NCBI GenBank assembly: GCA_947383005.1 | Contig: CANDBT010000004.1 | Span: 62,001 to 126,000, forward strand | From: an uncultured bacterium | GTDB lineage: Bacteria > Bacillota > Clostridia > Lachnospirales > Lachnospiraceae | Direction of reading: 5' to 3' | Length of the DNA: 64,000 bases | In this document: piece by piece, positions 29,165-37,637 of the stretch | Layout: every line of letters begins with the position of its first letter | Numbering within the stretch: position 1 is the stretch's first letter | Notes under the pieces: model-generated | Told to the model about the DNA's origin: nothing | The model's input: the letters and a program-made list of their open reading frames with translations, nothing else | Database searches by the model: none | Made by a program: the position numbers and the translations under genes

Positions 29165-30011
29165 AATCATTCATATAGTCGGTCAGATATTTGTCTTTGT
29201 GATACAGCAGGTTAAAAGTCCGGTCCATATTGGCGTCCAAAATTTCCAGAGGCCATAAAAGTCCTTGTTCCACTTCCTCCCGGATGAGCCTCTGGGAGAT
29301 AGTGGAAATACCGTGACCGCTGCACACGGCCTTTTTGCTGGCCAGGGTATCTGCGCAGATCCAGGAAACGTGATAGGGAATACCTCGTTCGCTGAGAAGC
29401 TGCTCTAAGCGGGTGGCCGCGTTGTTAGTATTATCTCGTACGATCAGGTTTTCATTGGCAAGATCCTTGAGCATGACGCTCTTGCGCCCGCACAGAGGGT
29501 GATTGCGACTGCAGATCAGCACCAGGGTATCCCGCATGATCGGAGTACAGATCAGATCGCTGCTGCCGGGCTTGACATCGTTGAGACAGATGTCAAGGTC
29601 GTTATCTAAAAGTTTTTCTTCAATAATGGAGTTCCGGGCCACAACAATCTGATTTTTTACATCGGGATTTTTCTGATCCATCAGTGTGATCAGGTCGCTG
29701 AGAATGGACGCGCCGGTGGAAAGAGAGGCGCCGACCCGCAAAATCCGTTCCTTGGTGGACTGGAGGAGGAAGTCGTCTACCATTTTGTTGTAGGCCAGAA
29801 GCTGTCTGCCGTATTCTAAAAGCTGCTTGCCGCTGGGGGTCAGATACAGCTTTTTGGATAAACGTTCAAAAAGGCGGATGTTGTATTCTTTTTCAATTTC
29901 CGAGATGCATTGACTGACAGAAGCCTGGGTAATGTAAAGTTTGCGGGCAGTGCTGCTGATTTTGCCGCTTTCCGCAACCTCCACAAATATTTTTAAACTG
30001 CGTATAGTCAT
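29118..30011 (-). CDS. LysR family transcriptional regulator
   Basis: 297 residues, the standard LysR length: N-terminal winged HTH (SGKISSTARKLYITQASVSQCISEIE) and a C-terminal periplasmic-binding-like effector domain from about residue 90. It overlaps the dehydrogenase tail-to-tail by 47 bp. No divergent partner lies within 470 bp; the targets could be the sugar cluster or the FNT/molybdenum block. Start ATG at 30011 is the first in frame with homology to the family N-terminus (MTIRSLKIFVEVAESG). Confidence 0.9.
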   Translation of the reverse strand: MTIRSLKIFVEVAESGKISSTARKLYITQASVSQCISEIEKEYNIRLFERLSKKLYLTPSGKQLLEYGRQLLAYNKMVDDFLLQSTKERILRVGASLSTGASILSDLITLMDQKNPDVKNQIVVARNSIIEEKLLDNDLDICLNDVKPGSSDLICTPIMRDTLVLICSRNHPLCGRKSVMLKDLANENLIVRDNTNNAATRLEQLLSERGIPYHVSWICADTLASKKAVCSGHGISTISQRLIREEVEQGLLWPLEILDANMDRTFNLLYHKDKYLTDYMNDFIQLAMNYENFQSQK

Positions 30012-30486
30012 GAGATGCCTCGCTTTCTGGTCTGTTGACAGAGCTGTCCGTTCTTTGCGCCGTAAATCGGATTACAGGGTTCGCGAAGATATAGGATATT
30101 ATAAAAGGAATATAAGTAAAAATCAATGTTTTTGATAATAAAATAATGTTGGGCAAGAAAATACCCGTCTGAACTGTTACATATTTATCCCTTACGATAC
30201 ACAGATTGCTTCGCGCTTCATAACCGCGAAAGCCAAAAATCATCGAAAAACAGCCATTTTTCAAACGTATGGCTGCCTTTCGGTGATTTTTGACCTTTTG
30301 GCCCTGATATCATATAAAACTAATAACATAGCGGATTTTCATAAGAAAAAATTAGTGTAAAATACTTTTTGACTCCAACAATATTATGTGATAGAGTTGG
30401 AGTTGAGAGCAGCAAAGGACGCGCCGAATTCGGGTAAAATGAGGATGGGATTGTAATGGGAAAATGCAGGAAAGGACGGACAAGGG
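30012..30486. other. Intergenic region with repeat arm and hairpins
   Basis: 475 bp without a gene. It holds a GTAAC-type repeat arm (about 30147-30180, CCCGTCTGAACTGTTAC). A long hairpin follows at 30234-30292 (AAAAATCA...CAGCCAT / ATGGCTG...TGATTTTT). An ACTCCAAC/GTTGGAGT inverted repeat (30372-30379, 30396-30403) stands about 84 bp before the FNT gene. TTTTTGACTCCAACA here also occurs near 22222. Confidence 0.6.
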
Positions 30487-31071
30487 ATGAAGAGTAAGTT
30501 TCAGATAGGGATAAAGGCTGTTTATGCAGGATTTATGATCGGGTTGGGAGGAATTGTCTATCTGTCAGTAGATAATAAAATTATTGCTTCTCTTTTGTTT
30601 TCTTTTGGATTATTGACCATTGTGACACAGGGATTTTTTCTGTATACAGGGAAAATCGGATTTGTGAAGAAGGTTAATGAGCTTCTTGATATGGCAATCG
30701 TTGCTGCGGGGAATTACATAGGAACTTTTTTTGCGTCAGGGATAGCAAATATGGCGCATCTTAAGATAGACAGCCAGGCATTGACGGCGGCAAAACTGGA
30801 AAATTCCGTGTGGAATGTTTTTTTCTTATCCATGTTCTGCGGAGTGATGATGTATCTGGCGATTGATAATTATCAAAAAACAAAAAATATTGTCTTTATT
30901 ATTGCACCGGTGATGATTTTTATTTTATCCGGATTTGAACATTCTATCGCCAATATGTTTTATTTTCACCTGGCAGGGGTATATACGGCGAAATCGGCAG
31001 CATATCTATTGGTGATGCTGGCAGGAAATGGGATTGGGGCGAAACTTTTCAGCCTGAAAGATATTGTTTAA
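30487..31071 (+). CDS. Short formate/nitrite transporter (FNT) family channel
   Basis: 194-residue membrane protein with six predicted helices. GFEHSIANMFYF is the FNT family signature, and the second half-repeat includes GNYIGTFFASG. FNT channels pass formate, nitrite or similar anions; usual members are about 250-290 residues, so this is a compact form lacking long loops and termini. Location at the head of a nitrate-reductase/molybdenum-cofactor block points to nitrite movement (NirC-like role, inferred). The gene is separated from the next by 125 bp containing a promoter. Confidence 0.8.
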   Translation: MKSKFQIGIKAVYAGFMIGLGGIVYLSVDNKIIASLLFSFGLLTIVTQGFFLYTGKIGFVKKVNELLDMAIVAAGNYIGTFFASGIANMAHLKIDSQALTAAKLENSVWNVFFLSMFCGVMMYLAIDNYQKTKNIVFIIAPVMIFILSGFEHSIANMFYFHLAGVYTAKSAAYLLVMLAGNGIGAKLFSLKDIV

Positions 31072-31104
31072 TGTGCTGCAAGCATTTTAAATGGGATGAT
31101 ATCA

Positions 31105-31133
31105 TTGCCCCATAAGGCAGCCAATGGTATAAT
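31105..31133 (+). promoter_or_regulatory. Promoter of the moeA-like/moaC/regulator operon
   Basis: TTGCCC (31105-31110), 17-bp spacer, TATAAT (31128-31133). A GTAAC-type repeat arm (GTAACTATTCAGACAGG) begins 3 bp after the -10. Confidence 0.55.
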
Positions 31134-31196
31134 GTAACTATTCAGACAGGTACAAAAAAGTTCCAGAGCATATCTTCGTGAAAAGGTGAAAAGGTT

Positions 31197-32228
31197 ATGA
31201 AAGAGATTAGAACAAAAGATGCGGTAGGACATGTGCTTTGCCATGATGTTACCCAGATTATCAGGGGAGTGACAAAAGACGCGGTATTTCGCAAAGGACA
31301 TGTAATTACAGAAGAGGATATTCCGGTATTGTTAAGCGTAGGTAAGGATCATCTCTATGTGTGGGAGAACAATGGGAATATGCTCCATGAAAATGAGGCG
31401 GCAGAGATTCTGTATTCCTTCTGTGCCAATAAACATATGCGTCCGTCGGAGGTAAAGGAAGGGAAAATTGAAGTCATTGCAGAATGCGACGGCTTGCTTA
31501 AGGTAGATAAGAACCGCTTGAATCGCATCAACGGGCTGGGAGAGATGATGATTGCCTCCAGACATGGGAATTTTCCGGTGAAAGCGGGGGAGAAAATCGC
31601 AGGAACAAGAATTATTCCGCTTATGATTGAGAAGGAAAAGATGGAACGGGCAAAAGAGATATGCGGGGATAAACCCATTTTTGAACTCATGCCCTTTTTA
31701 CAGAAAAAAGCAGGAATTGTGGCAACAGGAAATGAAGTGTATTATGGAAGGATTCAGGATACGTTTACTCCGGTGATTGAAGAAAAGCTGGCCGAATATC
31801 ATGTGGAAATTATCGGACATGAGATAAGTGACGACAACCATGAGCGGATTACTGCCTGTATCCGGAAATTGCTGGAAAAGGGGGCGGATATGATTCTTTG
31901 CACGGGAGGGATGAGTGTGGATCCGGATGACCGCACGCCTCTGGCGATTAAAAATACAGGAGCTGCAATCGTAACCTATGGGGCACCGGTGCTTCCCGGG
32001 GCAATGTTTCTTTTGGCATATGATCAGGGTGACATACCGATTATGGGGCTTCCGGGCTGTGTAATGTATGCGAAAAGAACGATTTTCGATCTGGTGCTTC
32101 CGCGGATTATGGCAGGAGAAAAATTGAAAGAAAAGGATATCTCCACGCTGGGAGAAGGAGGGCTGTGCCTGTCTTGCCCGGTATGCATCTTTCCCAATTG
32201 TGGATTTGGAAAGGGAGGCGATTGTTAA
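31197..32228 (+). CDS. MoeA/MogA-fold molybdopterin-binding protein with Cys-rich tail
   Basis: 343-residue protein with a C-terminal MoCF-biosynthesis (molybdopterin-binding) fold: GIVATGNEVYYGRIQDTF, MILCTGGMSVDPDDRTP and PIMGLPGCVMYAKRT. The N-terminal part (about 1-160) differs from standard MoeA. It ends in LCLSCPVCIFPNCGFGK plus a final Cys, a five-cysteine tail that could bind a metal or cluster. A separate canonical moeA lies at 39612, so this paralogue probably has a specialised role in cofactor handling. AAGGTGAAAAGG precedes the ATG. Its stop abuts the moaC start. Confidence 0.8.
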   Translation: MKEIRTKDAVGHVLCHDVTQIIRGVTKDAVFRKGHVITEEDIPVLLSVGKDHLYVWENNGNMLHENEAAEILYSFCANKHMRPSEVKEGKIEVIAECDGLLKVDKNRLNRINGLGEMMIASRHGNFPVKAGEKIAGTRIIPLMIEKEKMERAKEICGDKPIFELMPFLQKKAGIVATGNEVYYGRIQDTFTPVIEEKLAEYHVEIIGHEISDDNHERITACIRKLLEKGADMILCTGGMSVDPDDRTPLAIKNTGAAIVTYGAPVLPGAMFLLAYDQGDIPIMGLPGCVMYAKRTIFDLVLPRIMAGEKLKEKDISTLGEGGLCLSCPVCIFPNCGFGKGGDC

Positions 32229-32702
32229 ATGGCCCTGACCCATTTTGACCAGGAAGGAAATGCCGTCATGGTTGATGTGACGGAGAAAAGGATCACAGAG
32301 CGGGAGGCATCTGCAAGCGGCAGGATTCAGGTAAGCCGGGAAATCTATGAGACAATAAAAAACGGTACGGCTGCAAAGGGGGATGTACTGGGAGTTGCCA
32401 GGGTGGCAGGGATTATGGCGGTAAAGCAGACGGCTAATCTGATTCCTTTATGTCATATGCTATCGCTGACAAAAGCAATGGTGAATTTTCGGATGCTGGA
32501 GGAAAGCTGCGAAATCGAAGCGGTCTGTACGGTAAAGACCGAGGGGAAAACCGGGGTGGAAATGGAGGCTCTAACCGGCGTGTCGGTGGCGCTCCTTACC
32601 ATCTATGACATGTGTAAAGCCATGGATAAGGGGATGGTGATCCAAGATATCCGCCTGGAAAAGAAAAGCGGAGGAAAGAGCGGGATATATGAAAGGCAAT
32701 AG
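32229..32702 (+). CDS. moaC: Cyclic pyranopterin monophosphate synthase
   Basis: 157-residue MoaC, the second enzyme of molybdenum-cofactor synthesis, acting on the MoaA product. Motifs: [14 protein letters not shown], the catalytic region NLIPLCHML and [24 protein letters not shown]. Directly abuts the preceding gene, so translation is coupled; GGGAGGCG lies upstream. moaA is at 41363, in the second half of the block. Confidence 0.96.
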   Translation: MALTHFDQEGNAVMVDVTEKRITEREASASGRIQVSREIYETIKNGTAAKGDVLGVARVAGIMAVKQTANLIPLCHMLSLTKAMVNFRMLEESCEIEAVCTVKTEGKTGVEMEALTGVSVALLTIYDMCKAMDKGMVIQDIRLEKKSGGKSGIYERQ

Positions 32703-32738
32703 GACAATGGGAAGGAGGTTATTGGTATTCAGGTACAA

Positions 32739-33419
32739 ATGACAGAGGGATTAGCGCTTTTTAAAGAAGTGGCGCCCGATACGCTGCAAAAACTCAGAAA
32801 GTACGGTAAAATACAGGAATTCCCAAAGGGAAGCCTGATTATCCGTGCAAAGGAACCGTTAGAACAGATTTATATACAGATAGACGGCAAGTCTATCGTC
32901 TATAATCTGACCCATACCGGAAACCGAAAGATATTATTTATTTTTGGCCGTGGCGCACTGCTCAATGAGCATGTGCTGAATGAGCATCATTCTGCCACCT
33001 ATTGTGAAACCATTGAGAAAAGCCGTATTTTTATTATCCCTGCCGATCGTTTTGTGCGCTGCATGCAGCAGGATTTTGCCCTGACCCGGGCAGTGCTTGC
33101 GGCTCAGGAGCGGAAGGTCTGGCGGCTTGGCCATCAGCTTAAAAATACGATGGGAAGTATCTACATGGAGCGCAGGCTTGCGGCAAAGCTCTGGAAGCTT
33201 GCCAGGGATTTCGGCGTCAACGTGCCGGAGGGGATAGAAATCAATATCAATCTTTCCGTTACCCTTCTTGCCGATATGTTGGGGGCGCCGAGAGAAACTG
33301 CGTCAAGGCTTTGCCGGACTCTTGTGGATTATCGGCTGATCCAGATGAAAGGAAAGCGGATCATTATCATAAATCCGCAAAGAATATCCGCGTTTTACCG
33401 GACGGGGGAGATCAAATAA
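32739..33419 (+). CDS. CRP/FNR family transcriptional regulator
   Basis: 226 residues or slightly more: N-terminal cyclic-nucleotide-binding-like jelly roll (about 1-120) and C-terminal winged HTH (LSVTLLADMLGAPRETASRLCRTL). It lacks the N-terminal cysteine cluster of oxygen-sensing FNR; only three scattered cysteines are present. The annotated ATG is 20 nt from the GGAGG at 32714, so translation may begin upstream, for example at the in-frame ATT 32727. A GTGA-N6-TCAC palindrome directly downstream, at -41.5 of the nitrate reductase promoter, is a natural target for it. Likely activator of nitrate reduction (inferred). Confidence 0.87.
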   Translation: MTEGLALFKEVAPDTLQKLRKYGKIQEFPKGSLIIRAKEPLEQIYIQIDGKSIVYNLTHTGNRKILFIFGRGALLNEHVLNEHHSATYCETIEKSRIFIIPADRFVRCMQQDFALTRAVLAAQERKVWRLGHQLKNTMGSIYMERRLAAKLWKLARDFGVNVPEGIEININLSVTLLADMLGAPRETASRLCRTLVDYRLIQMKGKRIIIINPQRISAFYRTGEIK

Positions 33420-33448
33420 CAGCAAAAAATAATATCCGTAACTTCTGG

Positions 33449-33478
33449 AAATTCCGTGACTTACATCACGGAATTTTT
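33449..33478. promoter_or_regulatory. CRP/FNR-type operator, also hairpin with T-run
   Basis: Perfect palindrome of 11 bp per arm: AAATTCCGTGA (33449-33459), six bases, TCACGGAATTT (33466-33476). Contains the class motif GTGA-N6-TCAC. A following T-run means it may also terminate the upstream regulator transcript. Centre is 33462.5. Confidence 0.75.
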
Positions 33479-33486
33479 GCGTATTT

Positions 33487-33504
33487 ACTGGTAAAATATT
33501 CTCA
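33487..33504 (+). promoter_or_regulatory. Extended -10 promoter of the nitrate reductase operon
   Basis: TGGTAAAAT (-10 TAAAAT at 33492-33497 with an upstream TG) and no good -35. A start point 7 nt later (about 33504) puts the operator centre at -41.5, the class II activator position. Confidence 0.6.
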
Positions 33505-33557
33505 TTTAAAGGAATAACTTACCAGAACGGAAATTATTTTGACAGATAGGAGGAGCC

Positions 33558-35663
33558 ATGAGAAAGATACAATCAACCTGCAATTACTGTGCCCTGGACT
33601 GTAATCTGGATTTCTATGTGGAGGATGGCCAGATTGTCAAGACAGTGCCGACAAAGGGGTATCCGGTCAATGACGGGTTTTGCTGTATCAAGGGACTGTC
33701 TCTTGACAAGCAGCAGAAGACCGTCAAGCCAAACAGCCTTCCGAAGATCCGCAAAGCAGACGGAAGCTTTCGGGAGGTTTCCTGGGAAGAAGGATTTTCG
33801 CATGTAGCGAATAAGCTGAAAGAACTGCAGGAGAAATACGGCCCGGAAAGTGTGGCAGGCATCAGCACGGGACAGCTTACCTTAGAGGAATTTGCCCTCT
33901 TCGGGCATGTGATGAGAAATTATCTGAAGGCGAACGTGGACGGGAATACAAGGCTCTGCATGGCGACGGCAGTTGTGGCACACAAACAGAGCTACGGTTT
34001 TGACGCACCGGGTTTTACCTTGAAGGATCTGGAACTTTCGGACAGGATCATTTTTATCGGGGCCAATCCTGTCGTGGCACACCCGATTTTGTGGGGCAGG
34101 GTGCGGAACAATCAGGTAGAAGGGCATAAAATTATCGTGATTGACCCGAGAAAATCCGAGACTGCCATGAATGCGGATTACTGGTACGGATTAAAATGGA
34201 GAAGCGATTTGCTGCTCTTATATACCATAGCCGGCCAGCTGATTGAAAAGGATTATCTGGACCATAAATTTATTGTAGAGCATACGGAGAAATTCGAGGA
34301 ATTCCAAAAATTTGTAAGGCCCTACACGTTAGAGCGGGGCGCAGAAGGGACAGGTCTTTCCCGGGAACAGATTCTGGAGCTTGTGGAGCTGATTCATAGC
34401 GGGAAGCGCGTATCGTTCTGGTGGACAATGGGGGTAAACCAAGGCTATGAGGCGGTACGCACGGCACAGGCAATCATTAACCTGGCGCTTATGACCGGCA
34501 ATATCGGGAAGCCGGGAACCGGGGCGAATTCCATTACCGGACAGTGCAACGCCATGGGATCCCGTGCTTACAGCAACACGGCTGTCTTCTTCGGAGGAGG
34601 CGATTTTACCAATCCCGCAAGAAGAAAGCGGATTGCACAGGTATTGGGCGTTCCGGAAAGTATGCTGGCTGAAAAGCCTACCAAAACATACAACCAGATT
34701 ATCGAGGGAATCAATGCCGGAGAGATTAAAGGACTCTGGATTTTATGTACAAATCCGAGACATAGCTGGACGAATAACGAAACCTTTGCCGAGGCAGCGA
34801 AAAAGCTGGAACTTTTTGTCGTACAGGATATCTATGACACGATAGAAAGCGCGGAGGACTGCACCGTATTCTTTCCGGTTGTCCCGGGAATCAAAAAGGA
34901 GGGGACTTACATCAACCTGGAGCGCAGGCTTTCGGCCATGCGTCCGGTGCTTGCCCGTGGGGAGCATGAAATATCGGATTATGAGGCGATCCTGGGAGTG
35001 GGAAAAGCGCTCGGCATGGGTGATGCCTTAAAAGGCTGGGAGACGCCGAAAGACTGCTTTAACCTGATGCGGGAGTGTTCCCGGAATATGCCCTGTGATA
35101 TCACGGGGATTACCTGGGAGGCGCTGGAGAATTCACATGGCATTCAGTGGCCTTACCCGGAAGGCAGGGAAGAGGAAAACAAAGAAGAACAGCGCCGCCT
35201 CTATGGCGACGGGAACTTTTTCACCCCGTCAAAAAAGGCGCAGTTTGTCTTCGAGGAGGTAAGGGAGAACCCGCTTCCGGCAAGTGAAAAATATCCCTTT
35301 ATCTTAAATACCGGCCGCGGAAGCGTGGGACAGTGGCATACCCAGAGCCGCACAAAGGAAGTAAAATTTGTCGAGGATGTTTCGGTGAAAAAGGCGTATC
35401 TTTATATGAACCCGACGCTTGCCGGTGAGAATGACATTGCGGAAAATGACCGGATACGGGTATTTTCCGTGAACGGGCAGGAAGCGGTATTTTTGGTAAA
35501 GGTTACGGAAAATGTAGGTTATCGTGAATTATTTGCGCCGATTCATTATATAGAATGCAATAAGCTGACACCATCGTTATATGATACCTATTCCAAGGAA
35601 CCGTCCTATAAGGCAACTCCGGTCCGGTTTGAGAAAGAGCCTCCGGCGAATGAGGAGAAATAA
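33558..35663 (+). CDS. Assimilatory-type nitrate reductase (molybdopterin oxidoreductase)
   Basis: 701-residue molybdopterin-dependent oxidoreductase, cytoplasmic (no Tat signal). N-terminal 4Fe-4S ligands Cys8, Cys11, Cys15 and Cys42 or 43. NTRLCMATAVVAHK supplies the Mo-ligand Cys at about 134 in the pattern of NarB/NasA nitrate reductases. C-terminal cofactor-binding domain (TGRGSVGQWHTQSRTKEV). Formate dehydrogenases share the fold, but their active-site context differs, so nitrate is favoured. A ferredoxin and an FAD reductase follow, like the clostridial nitrate-reductase gene set. AGGAGGAGCC precedes the ATG. It probably reduces nitrate with NAD(P)H-derived electrons as an electron sink. 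Confidence 0.82.
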   Translation: MRKIQSTCNYCALDCNLDFYVEDGQIVKTVPTKGYPVNDGFCCIKGLSLDKQQKTVKPNSLPKIRKADGSFREVSWEEGFSHVANKLKELQEKYGPESVAGISTGQLTLEEFALFGHVMRNYLKANVDGNTRLCMATAVVAHKQSYGFDAPGFTLKDLELSDRIIFIGANPVVAHPILWGRVRNNQVEGHKIIVIDPRKSETAMNADYWYGLKWRSDLLLLYTIAGQLIEKDYLDHKFIVEHTEKFEEFQKFVRPYTLERGAEGTGLSREQILELVELIHSGKRVSFWWTMGVNQGYEAVRTAQAIINLALMTGNIGKPGTGANSITGQCNAMGSRAYSNTAVFFGGGDFTNPARRKRIAQVLGVPESMLAEKPTKTYNQIIEGINAGEIKGLWILCTNPRHSWTNNETFAEAAKKLELFVVQDIYDTIESAEDCTVFFPVVPGIKKEGTYINLERRLSAMRPVLARGEHEISDYEAILGVGKALGMGDALKGWETPKDCFNLMRECSRNMPCDITGITWEALENSHGIQWPYPEGREEENKEEQRRLYGDGNFFTPSKKAQFVFEEVRENPLPASEKYPFILNTGRGSVGQWHTQSRTKEVKFVEDVSVKKAYLYMNPTLAGENDIAENDRIRVFSVNGQEAVFLVKVTENVGYRELFAPIHYIECNKLTPSLYDTYSKEPSYKATPVRFEKEPPANEEK

Positions 35664-35708
35664 GAGAGTGCCATAGGGAGTCAAGACTTTTGCAGCAACG
35701 ACAGGAAA

Positions 35709-35741
35709 GGTAACCATTCAGGTGTTATCGGAATGGTTATC
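35709..35741. repeat. GTAACCATTC palindrome
   Basis: GGTAACCATTC and GAATGGTTATC flank an 11-nt loop. Divergent member of the GTAAC family, between the nitrate reductase and ferredoxin genes. Confidence 0.5.
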
Positions 35742-35764
35742 AGGAAAGATTTCAGGAGGGAATT

Positions 35765-36187
35765 ATGTATCGGATTAAAATAGATCGTGGACGATGTATC
35801 GGGTGCCTTACCTGTGTGACAGCGTGTGTGGTAAGCCATGAAACCCAGAGCGGAGATGCCAGGAACCGTGTGACGATTGACAGTGAGACACGCCCGGCGC
35901 CAATCTTCTGCCGTCATTGCGAAAGGCCGGAATGTGTGTATACGTGTATGACCGGCGCGATGAAAAAGAATCCTGTGACCGGGTATGTAGAGTATGACAA
36001 AGACCAGTGCGCAAGCTGTTACATGTGTATCATGTCCTGCCCTTACGGGATTTTAAAGCATGACAGCGTGAAAAAGACAGAGATTATGAAATGCAATATG
36101 TGCGTGCACCGGAGCGAGGATAAAAGTGCAAAGCCTATGTGCGTGGAAAAATGTCCCATGAAGGCGATTACGGTAGAGGAGGTATAA
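35765..36187 (+). CDS. Four-cluster ferredoxin, electron transfer subunit of nitrate reductase
   Basis: 140-residue polyferredoxin with cysteine groups CIGCLTCVTAC, CRHCERPECVYTC, CASCYMCIMSC and CNMC...CVEKC, enough for four 4Fe-4S clusters as in DmsB/HycB-type subunits. Soluble. Lies between the catalytic subunit and the FAD oxidoreductase, 3 bp before the latter, so it probably shuttles electrons from flavin to the molybdenum subunit. TCAGGAGGG ribosome site. Confidence 0.9.
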   Translation: MYRIKIDRGRCIGCLTCVTACVVSHETQSGDARNRVTIDSETRPAPIFCRHCERPECVYTCMTGAMKKNPVTGYVEYDKDQCASCYMCIMSCPYGILKHDSVKKTEIMKCNMCVHRSEDKSAKPMCVEKCPMKAITVEEV

Positions 36188-36190
36188 GGG

Positions 36191-37435
36191 ATGAGATATG
36201 TGGTATTGGGCTCCTCGGCAGCAGGAATCAATGGGGTTAGGGAACTCAGGCGTTTGGATAAGGAGGCAGAAATCGTCCTCATCTCTAAAGATGAGGCCAT
36301 CTACTCCCGCTGTATTCTCCATCACTATCTTGGGGGAGAACGGGATATGGACAGGCTCTGCTTTGCGGAAAAAGACTTTGAAACACTTTACCATGTTTTG
36401 TGGATGAAGGGCAGGAACTGCGTCGGCTTAAAGAGAGAAGAAAAGAAGGTTCTTTTAGAGGACGGAGAAGAGGTTTCTTATGATAAGCTTCTGATTGCCA
36501 CCGGTTCCCATACCTTCATACCGCCGGTGAAAAATCTGAAAGAAGCGGCAAACGTTGCAGGTTTCCGCAATATTGAGGATATGGAAGTCCTGAGGGAAGC
36601 GGCAAAAACGGCAAAGCATATCGTCGTTATGGGGGCGGGGCTCGTGGGCCTTGACTGTGCCAGCGGCTTTTTGGAGTTGGGAGTCTCCGTGACAATGGTG
36701 GAAATGGCCGGGTGGCTTTTGTCCAGGCAATTGGACAGGCGCGCCGCCACAACTTATCAGGAGGCATTCAAAAAGCGGGGAGTCAGCCAATATTATGGCG
36801 TAGGGATCGCGGAAGCCATACTGGATGAGAATCACCGGATTACGGAGATTATCTTAACAGACGGGAAAAGGCTTCCCTGTGATTTTGTGGTCGTGACCGC
36901 CGGGGTGCGTTCCAATGTAGAATTTCTTGAAGGTTCCGGGATAGAACTCAGCCGTTTTGGGCTTGTCTATGATGAAACCGGAAAAACCAGTGACGATGAT
37001 ATTTACGGCGCGGGCGACGTGTCAGGAACCAGCCCGATCTGGCCGGTGGCCGTGAAGGAGGGGATTATTGCGGCAGGCAATATGGCAGGGGAGAAACGGG
37101 CTATGACCGATTTCTTTGCCAGTAAAGCCACGATGAATTTCCTGGGGATCCCAAGCATGTCGCTGGGGGATGTCAACGCAGACGATCCGGAGGCCAGGAC
37201 AGAAATCAGGGAAACAAAGGAGTCTTACAAAAAGATCATCCATAAGAACGGAAAAATCATCGGCGCGGTATTGCAGGGGGATCTGGCATACGGCGGTATC
37301 CTGCAGCAGTTGATTGCAAGAAAAATTGATATTTCCAAAGTCAAAAAGCCGGTATTTGATATTGATTATTCCGATTTTTTCCACATGAAAGACAATTTTG
37401 AATTTTACTATGAAAGTCTTGAATCCTCACGGTAG
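36191..37435 (+). CDS. NAD(P)/FAD-dependent oxidoreductase (nitrate reductase electron input)
   Basis: 414-residue pyridine-nucleotide-disulfide-fold oxidoreductase without redox-active disulfide. FAD site VLGSSAAGINGVREL, NAD(P) site VVMGAGLVGLDCASG, second FAD site IYGAGDVSG. Similar to NasB/NADH:rubredoxin-type reductases. Starts 3 bp after the ferredoxin stop, so the two are co-translated. It should take electrons from NAD(P)H into the ferredoxin and the nitrate reductase. Confidence 0.88.
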   Translation: MRYVVLGSSAAGINGVRELRRLDKEAEIVLISKDEAIYSRCILHHYLGGERDMDRLCFAEKDFETLYHVLWMKGRNCVGLKREEKKVLLEDGEEVSYDKLLIATGSHTFIPPVKNLKEAANVAGFRNIEDMEVLREAAKTAKHIVVMGAGLVGLDCASGFLELGVSVTMVEMAGWLLSRQLDRRAATTYQEAFKKRGVSQYYGVGIAEAILDENHRITEIILTDGKRLPCDFVVVTAGVRSNVEFLEGSGIELSRFGLVYDETGKTSDDDIYGAGDVSGTSPIWPVAVKEGIIAAGNMAGEKRAMTDFFASKATMNFLGIPSMSLGDVNADDPEARTEIRETKESYKKIIHKNGKIIGAVLQGDLAYGGILQQLIARKIDISKVKKPVFDIDYSDFFHMKDNFEFYYESLESSR

Positions 37436-37456
37436 GTCTGCGCATGTGCTGCGCTG

Positions 37457-37505
37457 ACCGTACAGCGCCGGAATGCTGTTTTTGCATTCCGTGTGCATCC
37501 CCCGG
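37457..37505 (+). terminator. Hairpin after the reductase gene plus repeat remnant
   Basis: CTGCGCTGACCGTA (shared with the 27905 element) is followed by the hairpin GGAATGC-tgttttt-GCATTCC (about 37479-37499). Weak terminator candidate. Confidence 0.5.
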
Positions 37506-37508
37506 AGG

Positions 37509-37613
37509 GTTCATAGTAAACCCCTTTCATTTATGGTGATACCAAGAAAGCAGCATGGGGGTTTACTATAAAAATATCGAATCATGATGGAAGGCATGGG
37601 GATTTACTATGAA
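37509..37613. repeat. CATAGTAAA palindromic repeat, copy 2, with duplicated right arm
   Basis: Left arm GTTCATAGTAAACCCC (37509-37524), right arm GGGGGTTTACTAT (about 37556-37568), then a second right arm GGCATGGGGATTTACTATGAA (37593-37613). Same family as 9216-9281. Stands between the reductase and the TDT channel. Confidence 0.75.
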
Positions 37614-37637
37614 TGACGAAGGATGAGGAGTGAAAAT

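Noticed and set aside
32739-33419. Oxygen-sensing FNR
   Set aside because: No N-terminal cysteine cluster; only scattered cysteines, so only CRP/FNR superfamily membership is claimed.
33558-35663. Formate dehydrogenase alpha subunit
   Set aside because: The Mo-ligand context NTRLCMATAV and the ferredoxin plus FAD reductase neighbours fit assimilatory-type nitrate reductases better; a search against curated families would decide.
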